Of a stretch of 64,000 nucleotides of DNA, positions 19,979-31,177 are shown piece by piece. The first letter of the stretch is position 1; each line of letters begins with the position of its first letter. Source of the stretch: Emiliania huxleyi CCMP1516. Lineage: Eukaryota > Haptophyta > Isochrysidales > Noelaerhabdaceae. The stretch covers positions 856,569 to 920,568 of the forward strand of contig NW_005200600.1 in assembly GCF_000372725.1 (NCBI RefSeq), in the 5' to 3' direction. The notes beneath the pieces were generated by a model. It worked only from the letters and a program-made list of their open reading frames with translations. It was not told the DNA's origin and ran no database searches. A program made the translations under genes and the position numbers.

Positions 19979-20837
19979 CCTCCGGAGAGAGATTTGGCGG
20001 TTCTCATTTCTTCTTTTTTCGGAGATCTGAAACCTCTTTTCTTTTTTTGTATTATAGCTCTACGAACATACCCGTAGGTGAACTGCCCACAGGGCCTTTC
20101 TCCCCTGAATCGTCCACAGTCGCCTGTGCAGGAGCCTTCGCCAACTAAAAAACACAGCACCGATGCCGACTTAGTGTGGGGAGGGTCGGCGAGCACTCAC
20201 TCACTAGGCGGCGCCGCAGGGCCGGGGCACTGGCCACGGCCTCGCCGACCACTAGAAGGCGGCCCACCCACTACGCGCACTATCTTAGTGCGCGGGGAGG
20301 AGGCACTCACCCACTAGCCCGCTCGCCGGCGGCCCACTCACTACGCGCACTATCTTAGTGCGCGTGGTAGCCGAGCCCACCTCTCCGTCCGCCGGCGAAG
20401 GGCACTGCGAGCGGCCCGCTGGACCACTCCCCCCCGGCCGGCCGGAGGCACTCACTTCCGCACACTAAGTTAGTGCGCGTAGTAGCCGAGCCCGCCTCCG
20501 TCCGCCGGCGAAGGGCACTACGAGCGGCCCGCCGGACCACTCCCCTCGCGGCCGGCCGGAGGCACTCACATCTCACTTCCACGCACTAAGTTAGTGCGCG
20601 TAGTGTCCCGGCCTCCGACCACGACTCCCGGGGGAGCACTTCACCACTTGATCCGCCACGGCGCACCACTAGCCCTCGTCCAGCTCACAGACTAACTTGC
20701 GCCGACTTAGTTCCCCGCAGGGCCCGGGAACACTCACTCACTGCGGCATCAGTGCTCTTCACACGACCTGGCGAAGGCTCCTGGCCTGTGCACGGTCGGT
20801 AGAGCTCCCAGTTCACAACAGGCTCTGAACCAGACAG
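19979..20837. promoter_or_regulatory. Divergent intergenic region with tandem repeats and four palindromes
   Basis: Between the cupin gene (-) and carotenoid isomerase (+). Units of about 115-125 bp repeat across 20360-20610 (core GTCCGCCGGCGAAGGGCAC ... GGCCGGCCGGAGGCACTCAC). Each unit carries a hairpin of the form GCGCACTA-TC-TTAGTGCGC or CACTAAGTTAGTGCG; I see them near 20275, 20344, 20460 and 20583. Regular palindromes in a shared promoter could be binding sites for a dimeric regulator, but this is inference. Confidence 0.5.
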
Positions 20838-22690
20838 ATGTCTTGCATGATGCTGGCGACGCTGGGTTACTTGTCGCCGCCGCAGCCGACCTTCCGATCC
20901 CACCGATCGCCTCCGCCGCTCCTCTCCGGCGCCACCACCAGCGAGTATGATGTCGTCGTGATCGGTGCCGGAGTGGGCGGTCTCTCGGCGGCGGCCGTGT
21001 GCGCTGCGTCAGGCCTCAAGGTGTGCGTCTGCGAATCGCATGACGCACCCGGCGGCGCGGCTCACAGCTGGACGACCAAGGGCTTCACCTTCGAGTCGGG
21101 GCCGTCGCTGTACGCCGGGCTGTCGCCGGACCGCTCGCCAAACCCGCTCAAGCACGTCTACCAGATCATCGGTGAGGAGCCCGAGTGGCTCACGTACGAC
21201 CGATGGGGTACGTATCTGCCCGAGGGCGACCTGCTGCACGACGCGGTGGGCGCGGCCGACTTTTACGAGAAGCTCAAGGCGTGCGGCGGGCCGGACGCTG
21301 CGGAGCAATGGGAGAGGCTCATGGCGCGAGTCACGCCGCTGGGTGAGGCGATCTTCCAGCTGCCGTCGGCGGCCGTGCGTGCCGACCTGGGCGCGGCGAT
21401 CACGATGGGCAAGTACGCGGGCGCGCTCGCGGGCGTGGTGCTCAAAGGCGGCGGCGACAAGCTGAACGCGCCCTTTGCGACTTTGTTGGAGGAGGAGCGG
21501 ATCACCGACCCGTTCATCCGCAACTGGCTCGACATGATCTGCTTCCTGCTGCAGGAGAGAGACTCGAGTAGAGACAGAGAGAGAGACAGATGTGATCGAG
21601 GAGGGAGAGAGCTGCCTCCCTTCCCGCTGCAGGGCGCGACGACCAAGGACGCGCCGACCACACTGATGGCGTACATGCTGAGCGACTTCTACCGCGACGG
21701 CGTGCCGCTATGCTACCCCAGGCACACGTCGTTGACACGCCCACGGCACACGTCCATGACACGTCCACGGCACGCCCCGCAGGCGTCTGCCTCGACTTCC
21801 CGGTGGGCGGCACCGAGAGCATCATCGGCGCCCTCGTGCGCGGCGTGACCAAGCACCGAGGCTGCGAGCTGATGCTCAACACGCACGTGGACGAGCTGCT
21901 GTTTGGCGAGGGCGGCGGCAGGTGCACCGGCGTGCGGCTCAAGGGCGGCAGGACGCTGCGCGCGACCAAGGCGGTCGTCTCGAACGCAGACTTGTGGACG
22001 ACGCGCAAGCTGGTGGGCGAGGCAGCAGCGCCGGCGCTGGCGGCGGAGCTGGACCAGCGCATCGGCAGGCTGGAGCGGTGCGAGTCCTTTTTGCACTTGC
22101 ACGTCGGCCTCGAGGCGAGCGGACTGCCCACTTCGCCGAGCGAGACCTTCCCCGCGCAGTGGGCGGTGGTCAGCGATTGGGAGGCGGGTGTCGACGCTCC
22201 GCGCAACATGGTCCTTGTCTCGCTTCCGTCGCTGCTCGACCCGTCCCTCGCGCCGGAGGGGCACCACGTGCTGCATGCATACGTGCCTGCGACGGAGCCG
22301 TACAGCGAGTGGGGGGGGCTGAACCGGAACAGCGCCGAGTACAGGGCCAAGAAGGCCGAGGCGGCGGAGGTGCTGTGGAGGGCGGTGGAGCGGCAGATCC
22401 CCGACGTGCGGGAGCGCGCGACCGTGACGATGGTCGGCACGCCGCTCACGCACGAGCGCTTCCTGCGACGCGACGCGGGCACCTACGGCCCCTTCCTACG
22501 CGCGACCGACGGCCAGCTGCCCGGCCCAAAGTTTAGCGCGTGCGACGGGCTGCTCTGCTGCGGCGACTCGACCTTTCCGGGCATCGGCATGCCCGCAGTC
22601 GCGGCGTCGGGCATGCTCGCCGCGCACTCAATCCTGTCGGTGCGGCAGCACCTGCAGAATCTGGACACGCTGAAGCTGCCGCCGAAGTAG
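20838..22690 (+). CDS. CRTISO: Carotenoid isomerase (CRTISO) / phytoene desaturase-family FAD oxidoreductase
   Basis: From ATG 20838 a targeting leader (MSCMMLATLGYLSPPQ) precedes the dinucleotide fold YDVVVIGAGVGGLSAAAV, then ESHDAPGGAAHSW, FTFESGPSLYAGLS, LTYDRWGTYLPEG and FIRNWLDMICFLLQ. Exon 2 gives GATTKDAPTTLMAYMLSDFY. Exon 3 gives VCLDFPVGGTESIIGALVRG, ELMLNTHVDELLF, KAVVSNADLWTTRKLV, ATEPYSEW and the C-terminal FAD motif CDGLLCCGDSTFPGIGMPAV. This is the CRTISO arrangement; the enzyme converts poly-cis-lycopene to the all-trans form in plastids. The order and length (about 560 residues) fit. The first intron (21555-21632) has GA-AG ends and the second (21700-21782) GC-AG, the latter required to give FYRDG|VCLDFPVGG. 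A related CrtI-like role cannot be excluded. Confidence 0.85.
21555..21632 (+). other. 78-nt GA-AG non-canonical intron (candidate)
   Basis: The exon ends ...TTCCTGCTGCAG and the insert runs from GAGAGAGACT to CCGCTGCAG before GGCGCGACG. It is flanked by GCTGCAGG on both sides, and only GA-AG keeps an AG acceptor. It is a multiple of three with a polar, arginine-rich translation absent from the family. Confidence 0.55.
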
Positions 22691-22958
22691 TCCGGTCGTT
22701 TTTGTTTCCGCATGGCACACATTGGGACATACATCATGTAGTTACTCGCTCAGTGCAGTCTATTGACTATTCGTACCGTGTACTCCATACTCGTCCGAGT
22801 ATAAGTAGACGGCCGCGGGCCTCGGCCGGGCAGCTTTTTTTAGTTTACATAATAAAATCCGTCTCCAACTGCAGCGTGCAGGGGGGGGGGCGGTCTCCCG
22901 TCCGCGAGATCCGACCACAGACACACACAGTGCACACACGCACGACACTCTAGTGTCT
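22691..22958. other. Short intergenic region
   Basis: Converging 3' ends of CRTISO (+) and the ankyrin kinase (-). It contains a G-run at 22881-22889 and ACAC repeats at about 22919-22943. No gene seen. Confidence 0.4.
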
Positions 22959-25900
22959 CTACAGCCCACACCGCTCCAGCTCCCGTCTCGCGCTCTCCAT
23001 CACCCTCGCCACCTCCTCGTCGGTCGGCCGCTCGCTCCACTGCCCCCGCTCGTGCCTCGCCGCATTGTACCAGCGGCGGAGGGAGTGCGCCAAGCCGCAG
23101 AGCGGGCCGGCGCGGCGCGGGACGAGGGCGTTGATCTTCTCCTCCTCGCTGAGGCCCTTTGGCAGGGGCGCGCCCCGCCGCTCCTGGTACCTCCGCTCGA
23201 GTCGCGCCATCAGCGAGAGATACGCCTAACCTCGGCCAGCCTCCCGCGTCATCTCGAACCATCTCGGGGTTCGAGGCTGCGGCGAGAGAGGTGTGAAGAG
23301 GAGGGGCGGGTGAAGAGGAGGGGTCGGTGAAGAGGAGGGGTGTGAAGAGGAGGGGAGTGAAGAGGAGGGGTGTGAGGAGGAGGGGTCGGTGAAGAGGAGG
23401 GGTGTGAAGAGGAGGGGTGTGAAGAGGAGGGGAGTGAGGAGGAGGGGTGTGAGGAGGAGGGGAGTGAGGAGGAGGAGGGCTGTGAAGACACGCCTTTGTG
23501 ATCCGCTCCTGCAGCCGCGCGAGAGCGACGTCCTCCTCGCTCGCCACCGCGAGGGCGTGCAGCCTGGGGGGGGGGGGTACGTGGTCACGCCCGGGGAAGG
23601 GTGGGCTGGGGGTGGCATGGCTGGGGCGGGAGAGGGGGCAGCAAGTCGCGCCTGCCCGCCGCACGCGTCAGCGACCCGGGGGCCGAAGCGAGGGGCGGCT
23701 GCTCTTGCGCCGCCGCCTCCGCCTCGCGCCTCCGCCTCCCGTCCGCCGCCGCCTCGAGCGCCTCCCGCGACGACCGCCGCCCAAAGGAGCTCGCGCGGAA
23801 GGCCGCCTGAGGGCAGAGCGTCTTCCTTGATGGCTTTCTGTGGTCTCGACAGCGCGATGCCCTCTCGCGCGGAGATGCGGCCGAGGAGACGAGCTCGTGC
23901 GGCGGCACCTGCTCTCGGGTGAGCTCGGGTGAGCTCGGCTGGTCTGAGGGCGGCCGAGGCGAAGAGCCCAAAGCGGCGCCGGCGGCGGGGCGGCGGGCGC
24001 AGGCAGCAGCTTCGAGGAGCAGGGGAGGAGGCACGGGCCGTCGAGGCACGGGACAGAGGCGCCTGCTCACAGCCTCCTCTCTCTTCACACGGCTGTCCTC
24101 GCACGGCGCGGGGGGGGGGAAGAGACTTGGGAGGCGCCGAGCGCGGCGGCCCACGTGCCGTGCGAGGCCCACATGCCGGCGGCAGCGGCTCCGCCTCGCC
24201 CTCGCCCCTCGCCATCTCGCCCCTCGCCGCCTCCCCCTCGCCCCTCGCCGCCTCCGCCAGCGGCGGGCGGGTGGCGCGGGTGGCGCGGAGGGAGGGAGGA
24301 GGGCGGGCGGGCGGGAGGCCTCGGGCAGCGAGGCTCGGGCGGCGGCGAGACAGAGGGTGGCATGCCCGCAGGCAGCACGACGGGAGCCCGGCCGCCGTTG
24401 AAACGGACACCGCTGCTGCCCGGGCCGCTGCCGCCGGCAGCACTGCCACTACTACTGGTGCTGCTCCCGCCCCCGACAGCTGCCGCTGCCTCTCCGTCGC
24501 CGTGGCGCAGCGCCCGCTCTAGAGCAGCGAGGGCGTCCGGCAGAGGGAGGCGACGCGACTTGCGCTCGTAGCAGAGGCCGTGCACCACCTTGACCTTAGG
24601 GGGGCGTTAGGGTTAGGGTTAGGGTTAGGGTTAGGGTCAGGGTCAGGGTTAGAGGCAGTGCACCACCTCGACCTTAGGGGGGACCTGTCGTGGACGCGTC
24701 ATGGACGCGCCGCGGGAGAGAGGGGGGAGGGGAGGGGAGGGGTGTTTGGGGGGGGGGGGGGGGTCGGACCAGCTCGCGCGTCGCAGCCTCCGGCCAAGCC
24801 GCCGCCTGCCTCGCCGCACTCAGCAGCCGCTTTCCCGCGCCGTCCGCGCCTTCGGCCATGTCCATCACGTCGTCCTCGAACGCGCTCTTGAGGCCTCGCG
24901 ACTCGACACCCGCCAGCGCCATCAGCAGCGAGATGCCTAGTCACGCCGCCCACACTCAACAGCAGCTGGCTCAGGTGCGCGAGCCGCCACCAGCAGCGAG
25001 GTGCCGATCCCGTAGGCGTCCGTGGCACGCGAGTGCTGGCTCGAGTCGACGTAGATCGGGTCGGCGAAGCCAGCAGAGTAGAACGCGCTGGTGGCTCGGG
25101 TCGCCATGGCCGTCGAGCCGCCCGCCCGCTCCTTGGCGTGCCCGACATCGGAGAGGAAGGCGCGGTAGACGCGCCTGGAAGGAATGGAGGATTGAGATCT
25201 CGGGGGATATCTCGGGCAATCTGGCGCAATCTCGGGTGAGATCGGGGTTAGACGCGCCTCTCGCCACCTCGCGTCTGCAGCGGCAGCAGCGCTCCGTCGA
25301 GCAGGATGTTGGCCTAAGGCAAGCTCGCCACGGCTGGAAACAAAGAAGGACGACGAGGGCGCACAGCCTTCGGCGGATGCCGTCTTGACGTCTCGGTGCA
25401 GGATCAGGTTCAAGTGGAGGTGCTCCTGTCGAGGAGAGGGCGAGCAGAGCAGCGTGGGACCTCTGCGAGGACCGGCCGTGCACACACAGAGGACTGGCTG
25501 TGCACACACACAGAGAGAGGTACTGGCTGTGCACACACAGAGAGAGAGGTACTGGCCGTGCACACACACACAGAGAGGTACTGGCTGTGCACACACACAG
25601 AGAGAGGTACTGGCCGTGCACACACACACAGAGAGAGGTACTGGCCGTGCACACACAGAGAGAGGTACTGGCCGTGCACACACAGAGAGAGAGGTACTGG
25701 CCGTGCACACAGAGAGAGAGAGAGGTACCGGCCGTGCACACACAGAGAGAGGCTCGAGTGGAGGCGGCACCAGCGCGCGTGCAGCGTCGCATAGAGCCGA
25801 CAGCCGCTGAGGCCACGACAGCCCTGGAGAGCCTCTGAAGCCGAGCCGCTGCAGCCGGAGCCGCGCGTCGGGCGAGAGGAGGAGGTGGTCGTCGAGCGAG

Positions 25901-26731
25901 CCGCCTGAGGAGCCCAGACACCCTCGAATGACTGACTGATGGGGCGAGAGGAGGAGGTGGTCGAGCGAGCTCCGCCTCGCATTAGGGCCGTGACGATGCA
26001 AGCCGCCTGAGACTCAACGAAGCAGAAGAGCTCTGGGCGGGGGACACGGGATGTGCATGAGGTGACGAGGCAAGCCGCCTGAGGCGCGCCGCAGTAGCCG
26101 AGCAGCGGCAGCACGTTCCGGTGGGCGCACCTCCGCAGGTTGGACACCTCGGCCATCACCTGACGAGAATACACTCGACGGCGACAATCATAACAACCTC
26201 CGCAGGCGAGGCTCTGGGCACCTCTCGGCCATCACCTCCCCGCCCTCCGCCCCGTGCAGAGCCCGCTTGACGGCGACGCGGCCCCAACCCGGCAGCGAGG
26301 GCAGCTCCACAGCATAGACCACGCCGAAGCCGCCCCGCCCGACCTCTGCGCTTCCCTCGAGGGCGGACAGCACCTCCTCCTCGCCGAGCTCCGCCAGCGC
26401 CGGCGGCTGGTCCGCTGCGCTTCGCGCCTTGGCCATACACCGCTCCGCCTCCGCCTCCGCCTCTGCCTCCGCCTCCGCCTCTGCCTCCGCCTTGCCCGCC
26501 CCGCTGCGACGCCTCGGCCCGCACTCGCGCGTCGTCGGAGGAGAGAAGGAGGCACCCCCCTCCTCCGCCTCCTCCCTCGACGCCTCCGCACCCCGCCTCG
26601 CCCGCGCCTCCGCCGCCTCCGCCGCCTCCGCCGCCTCCGCCGCCTGCGCCGCCCGAGCCGCCTCCGCCGCACCCCGCCTCGCCTCGAGCTCCAGCCTCTT
26701 CTCCTCCTCCTCCCTCTCCTCCTCCTCCAGC

Positions 26732-26778
<47 letters not shown>

Positions 26779-27981
26779 AGTCGCCGCCGCCGTCGCCTCC
26801 CCCATCTCCTCCTCCGCCGCCGCCTCCGCGCCCGCCGCCTCCGCCCTCTCCTCGCGCTGCGATGCCACCTGCCCGCCCGCCTGCCCGCCCCCCTTCCTCT
26901 TCTTCTTCCCCCTCCCCCTCCCGCCCGCGCCGGTCCCCGCAGCCCTCGCCCTCGCCTCCGCCTCCGCCTCGAGCTCCGCCAGCAGCGCATCGCCGCGCAG
27001 CCTCACCTTCAGTTCATTCGACGGCGCGTGGACCGTAGAGAGGGTTGCAGAAAGCGGCGCGGTCTCGCCCCCCCCGCCTCACCTCCGCCTCGCCTGGCAA
27101 CTGCCTCCTCGCCTCCGCCACACGCTCCTCCTCCTCGCCTACTCCCGGGCAAGCTCGCGCAATCTCGCGCGATCTCCCGCGCGACCTCACTCGCGCTCCT
27201 GTCGCCTGTCACGGTCAGCTCGTGGGCCTCGTCGAGCTGCCTGTGGGGGAGACCCGATCTCGGGTGATCTCGCGCAATCTCGAGGCCGAGCTCGAGCACA
27301 GACGTCGAGCCGCCCGCACTGCAGGTAGTACTCCAGCCACTCTCGCCTGTGCCGTGGTGGGAGGAGGAGGGGGGGTCCGAGAATGGAATTCAGGTTGCCC
27401 ACTACACCTAAACCTTCCGCCCGGCGGAGCAAGGTAAGGTAAGGTAAGGTAAGGTAGATTTCTCCACACAGCTAGGGACAGCTGTCAACAGCCGAGAGCT
27501 GTGGAGCCTGGTGAGAGGAGCCACTCGCAGCTGCCACACTGCTACTACCTACCACTCCCCTCCCATCTATCGCACACCGCGACTGCTCCTCCCTCTCGTC
27601 GCGCCTGATTGAATCATTGATGCCCACAGTCACTTGGTGTATATGCCTCTCGACACGACCTCCCCCCCTCTCGTCGGCGCGCCTCGGGTCCCGCCCCAGC
27701 AGAGCCTTCATCGCCCGCCGCTCCGCCGGCGACTCGCCGCCCTTGCCGCCCCACGTGCCGCCCCATGCGCCTCCCTTGCCTCGCCTCGCCTCCTTGAGCC
27801 GCACTGCGCCGCCTGCCCCCCCCCCCCAGAGGCGAGGAAGGGATGAGTCCACTACTCTCTCCACTCTACCTCGTGGACGGACCAGAGGTGTGCGTGCGCC
27901 GCCTGCCCGGGCGTGGGCGAGCTTCATCGCCATCCCAAGCAGGTCGCCCAAGCCTGCTGCACCCGCCCTCGGCGCCGCCTC

Positions 27982-28038
<57 letters not shown>

Positions 28039-28930
28039 CGCCTCCTCCGCCGCCGCCTCCTCGCGCCGGGCCGCCTGCAGCTCCTCGAGGTGCCTCTTGA
28101 ACGCGTCGACGCACGCCTCGTGCCCCGCCCTCCTCGCCATCTGAAGCGCCGTCCAGCCGCCCGCACCACCGCCCGCCCCCTCCCCCGCCGCTTCCCCGCT
28201 GCCGCCGCCCGCCCGCCGCCCGAGCTCCGCCTGAGAGGCAAGTGGTAGCACCACATCGGACCGCTGCTCTGGCGCACGCCGGAGGGGAGAAGACCATCTC
28301 GGGCTGAAGCTCTCGGCTCATCTCTCTGCTCGCCCCGGCGCGGCAGAGGCGCAGCACGGTGGAGGGGTGGTTGCCGGAGGCGGCGAGCATGAGAGGAGTC
28401 GTCCCGTCGGCCGTCCCCTGGTTTGGCAAGGCGCCCCGCTCCAGCAGAAGCGCGACCAGCCTCTCGTTGCCGTGGCGGGCAGCGACGCAGAGGAGGGTCG
28501 CACCACTCGGCCCGTCCCACTTCACCACCGCCTCGACCCGCCCGCCAGAGTCGAGCCACTCCCTGACCGCAGCATCGTCCCCCGCCGCAGCCGCAGCGCA
28601 GACCGCCGCGGGGGCCTCGCCGCTCTCGTCGGCCGGCGCGCCGTCGTCTGCGCCGCCGCACGCGACATGGCAGGTAGATTTAGCCGGAGGGAGGCAGCGC
28701 ACAACGCCTTGGCGGAGTTGCGCGAGAAAGGCCGCCGCGCTCCAGGCTGTGCTCTTCGAAACTTGCGCGCCGTCGATCGCCTCCGCGTCGCCGTCGCCAT
28801 CACCGTCGCTCTCTGGAGGGAGTGGAATTGGCAGCGGGTCGCAGAAAATGCAAGGCATTGGACTCGAGTCGTTGCTGGGGCGCCATTCACAGACCTTGTT
28901 GACAAGAAAATAGGAATTCCTACGTCCCAT
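22959..28930 (-). CDS. Ankyrin-repeat TKL-type protein kinase (possibly two genes at the 3' end)
   Basis: The ATG at 28930 (MGRRNSYFLVNKVCEWRP) is followed by ankyrin repeats (ATLLCVAARHGNERLVALLL, TPLMLAASGNHPSTVLRLC, TALQMARRAGHEACVDAFKR), an alanine/glutamate-rich coiled segment, a linker (WLEYYLQCGRLDV), then a second long AAA/EEE/AEAEAE segment and a kinase: GRGGFGVVYAVELPS, GRVAVKRAL, NLRRCAHRNVLPLLGYCGAP, LMRGGSLDDHLLLSP, LHLNLILHRDVKT, ANILLDGALLPLQTR, FLSDVGHAKE and ATDAYGIGTSLL. The layout is that of IRAK/Pelle-RLK kinases. The activation motif is DVG, not DFG. Downstream exons give KVVHGLCYERKSRRLPLPDA and, after a minisatellite intron, EERITK|AYLSLMARLERRYQ to the stop at 22959. 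Membership of those last exons in the same gene is inferred. At least ten exons, several GC-AG. Confidence 0.65.
23285..23490. repeat. Intronic minisatellite, GAAGAGGAGGGGTGT units
   Basis: About thirteen imperfect 15-16 bp units of GTGAAGAGGAGGGGT with variants (GAGTGAGGAGGAGG, CGGTGAAGAGG). It lies between the exon ending ITK and the exon beginning AYLSLM, and would be CCTCCTCTTCACACC in the transcript, a long polypyrimidine tract before the acceptor. Confidence 0.75.
24573..24682 (-). repeat. Telomeric-repeat intron (78 nt, GT-AG) between 32-bp direct repeats
   Basis: Copies at 24573-24604 and 24651-24682 (core GTGCACCACCT[T/C]GACCTTAGG) differ at two bases. Between them is a run of TTAGGG units ending in TCAGGG variants. 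On the coding strand the intron 24595-24672 goes from CCTAAG|GTCGAG to CCTAAG|GTCAAG. Splicing gives VPPK|VKVVHGLCYERK. The retained intron would hit a TAA stop in the array. Confidence 0.8.
25485..25755. repeat. Intronic minisatellite, about 35-bp GTACTGGC/GTGCACAC units
   Basis: Eight to nine units of GAGAGAGGTACTGGCCGTGC followed by ACACAC[AC]AGA with variable CA and GA counts. It lies in the kinase intron before the HRDVKT exon. The translations with THRERYW repeats come only from this array. Confidence 0.85.
25905..25975 (-). other. 71-nt GC-AG intron flanked by a direct repeat
   Basis: The intron begins GCGGAGCTCGCTCGACCACC and the exon begins GCGGCTCGCTCGACGACCAC; both continue CTCCTCCTCTCGCCC, about 32 bases of similarity with small indels. 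Splicing restores LMRGGSLDDHLLLSP. Confidence 0.7.
26007..26078 (-). other. 72-nt GC-AG intron flanked by a direct repeat
   Basis: The intron begins GCGGCTTGCCTCGTCAC and the exon GCGGCTTGCATCGTCAC, each preceded by CTCAG. Splicing gives YCGAP|QAACIVTALMRGG. Confidence 0.7.
26160..26235 (-). other. 76-nt GT-AG intron flanked by a direct repeat
   Basis: The intron begins GTGATGGCCGAGAGGTGCCC and the exon GTGATGGCCGAGGTGTCCAA; both continue with CCTGCGGAGGT. Splicing gives EGGE|VMAEVSNLRRCAHRNVL. Confidence 0.7.
27430..27457. repeat. (AAGGT)5 pentanucleotide array
   Basis: AAGGTAAGGTAAGGTAAGGT is followed by AAGGTAG. Read on + this is a chain of consensus splice donors (AG|GTAAG), but the host gene runs on the minus strand. 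Confidence 0.8.
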
Positions 28931-29043
28931 GGCGCTTTGCGCTGGTCTGTGAGAGGTTGAGGTGCGAGCCCTGGAGGCCCTGGGGATGGGGGGAGACTAC
29001 CCGCGGGCCTAGAAGGCCCGCGCGCAGGGGGGTGGGACATTGA
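28931..29043 (-). promoter_or_regulatory. Family D leader element immediately upstream of the kinase start
   Basis: On the minus strand this reads CTCAATGTCCCACCCCCCTG ... GCGGGCCTTCTAGGCCCGCG ... GACCAGCGCAAAGCGCC and then directly the ATG. A near-identical copy in the same orientation precedes the NADH dehydrogenase at 33532. It contains a perfect hairpin, GCGGGCCT-TCT-AGGCCCGC. Confidence 0.6.
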
Positions 29044-30084
<1,041 letters not shown>

Positions 30085-30756
30085 TCAGTGCGCAACGCCT
30101 CCCAGCGGCCGAAACATCAGCGTGACGACGGGCCCTCTTCCGACGATGCGGTTCCCATCACCGTCGACACCGCCCTCGAAGTGATAGTACGTCTCGACGA
30201 CCTTGAAGCCGTGCCGCTTGTAGAAGGGCACGCTCCTCTCGTTGCTCGCCTCGAGGTAGCACGGCAGCCCGAGCTTATCCGCGCGGCGGATGCCGGCCTG
30301 GATTAGCTTGCTACCCACGCCCTTGCTCTGCTCGCTCTGTCTCGTGCCGAGAAGCTGCAGGTGGTGCGCGGTCGGGGCGTGCTGATGGCGTCTCGTCTCA
30401 AAGGCCAGCAGCATGCCCGCCACGCAGAATGCCCTGCGCAGTCCCAACACACAGACCATCCACAAAGACATGAGGACGAAGCGACAAAGCGCGCCACAAG
30501 TCATGCCCGCGGGCTCCCATATGGCGGTGCACACCACAACGCCAGCCTCGTCGCAGATCACGTCGGTGAGCCCGTAGGAGGCGTCAAGCGCCCACGTCAG
30601 GGTCGCAAGCGTGCGGCGGCCGAGGGTTCGAAACGCCTCTTCGTTTGGCACGAGCGTGCGCAAGAGCGGATCGTGCAGGAAGGCAGACGTCAAGCTGCCG
30701 GCGTTGGAACTCGCGTCCGCTGCAGCGCGGTACGCTCGCGGCTCGCCGACTGTCAT
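30085..30756 (-). CDS. GNAT-family N-acetyltransferase
   Basis: From ATG 30756 (MTVGEPRAYRAAADASSN) a single exon of about 223 residues. The N-terminal half has FLHDPLLRTLVPNEEAF and VVVCTAIWEPAGM, then a hydrophobic stretch ALCRFVLMSLWMVCVLGLRR that may associate with membrane. The core is HLQLLGTRQSEQSKGVGSKL (motif A, acetyl-CoA pyrophosphate loop in the form QSKGVG) and CYLEASNERSVPFYKRHGFK (motif B), ending YYHFEGG. These are diagnostic for GNAT acyl-CoA transferases, of the type often annotated as small-molecule acetyltransferases in fungi and algae. The substrate is not predictable. An upstream GTG extension exists but has no support. Confidence 0.8.
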   Translation of the reverse strand: MTVGEPRAYRAAADASSNAGSLTSAFLHDPLLRTLVPNEEAFRTLGRRTLATLTWALDASYGLTDVICDEAGVVVCTAIWEPAGMTCGALCRFVLMSLWMVCVLGLRRAFCVAGMLLAFETRRHQHAPTAHHLQLLGTRQSEQSKGVGSKLIQAGIRRADKLGLPCYLEASNERSVPFYKRHGFKVVETYYHFEGGVDGDGNRIVGRGPVVTLMFRPLGGVAH

Positions 30757-31177
30757 AACAGGTACGAAGAATCGCTCGGTTCGTTGCCTCCACCAACTAA
30801 GTTCGCGGTACCTGCCGGATATATGTAGGGGTGGCACATCGACGCGAAAATGCTTATGGGACTTCGTGCAACTAACTAGCCTATGCCACCGTCGGCTGAC
30901 AAGCCTGTGAGGAGAGCGTCCATACAGATAGACACCTCACACGAACCCACACGTACGTGGTCTCGTCCGTGCCTTGCGCCTGTGCGGCCGGCGAGATTGC
31001 TAGATAGAGGCGGAGCGCAACATAGTTATCATGAAACATGAAACACGGGAATGTCCGTAAGCGGAGCTTCATACACTGAAAAACAGATAGATAGAAAAAA
31101 TAAGCGAACTGTCGATCAACGGCCTCTCTGGCTACGGCAATAGAGGCGTGCTCCTCGCGGGGAGTTTCCTTTTCGCA
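30757..31177. other. Intergenic, no gene seen
   Basis: An AT-richer spacer between two minus-strand genes. It probably contains the promoter of the GNAT gene and the 3' end of the NADH dehydrogenase gene. No repeats match elsewhere. Confidence 0.4.

Noticed and set aside
25385..25838. Repeat peptide with THRERYW/VLAVHT units, and the thought that the regular units could be a CRISPR-like array
   Set aside because: The units are degenerate CA/GA-rich minisatellite copies without unique spacers, inside an intron of a eukaryotic kinase gene.
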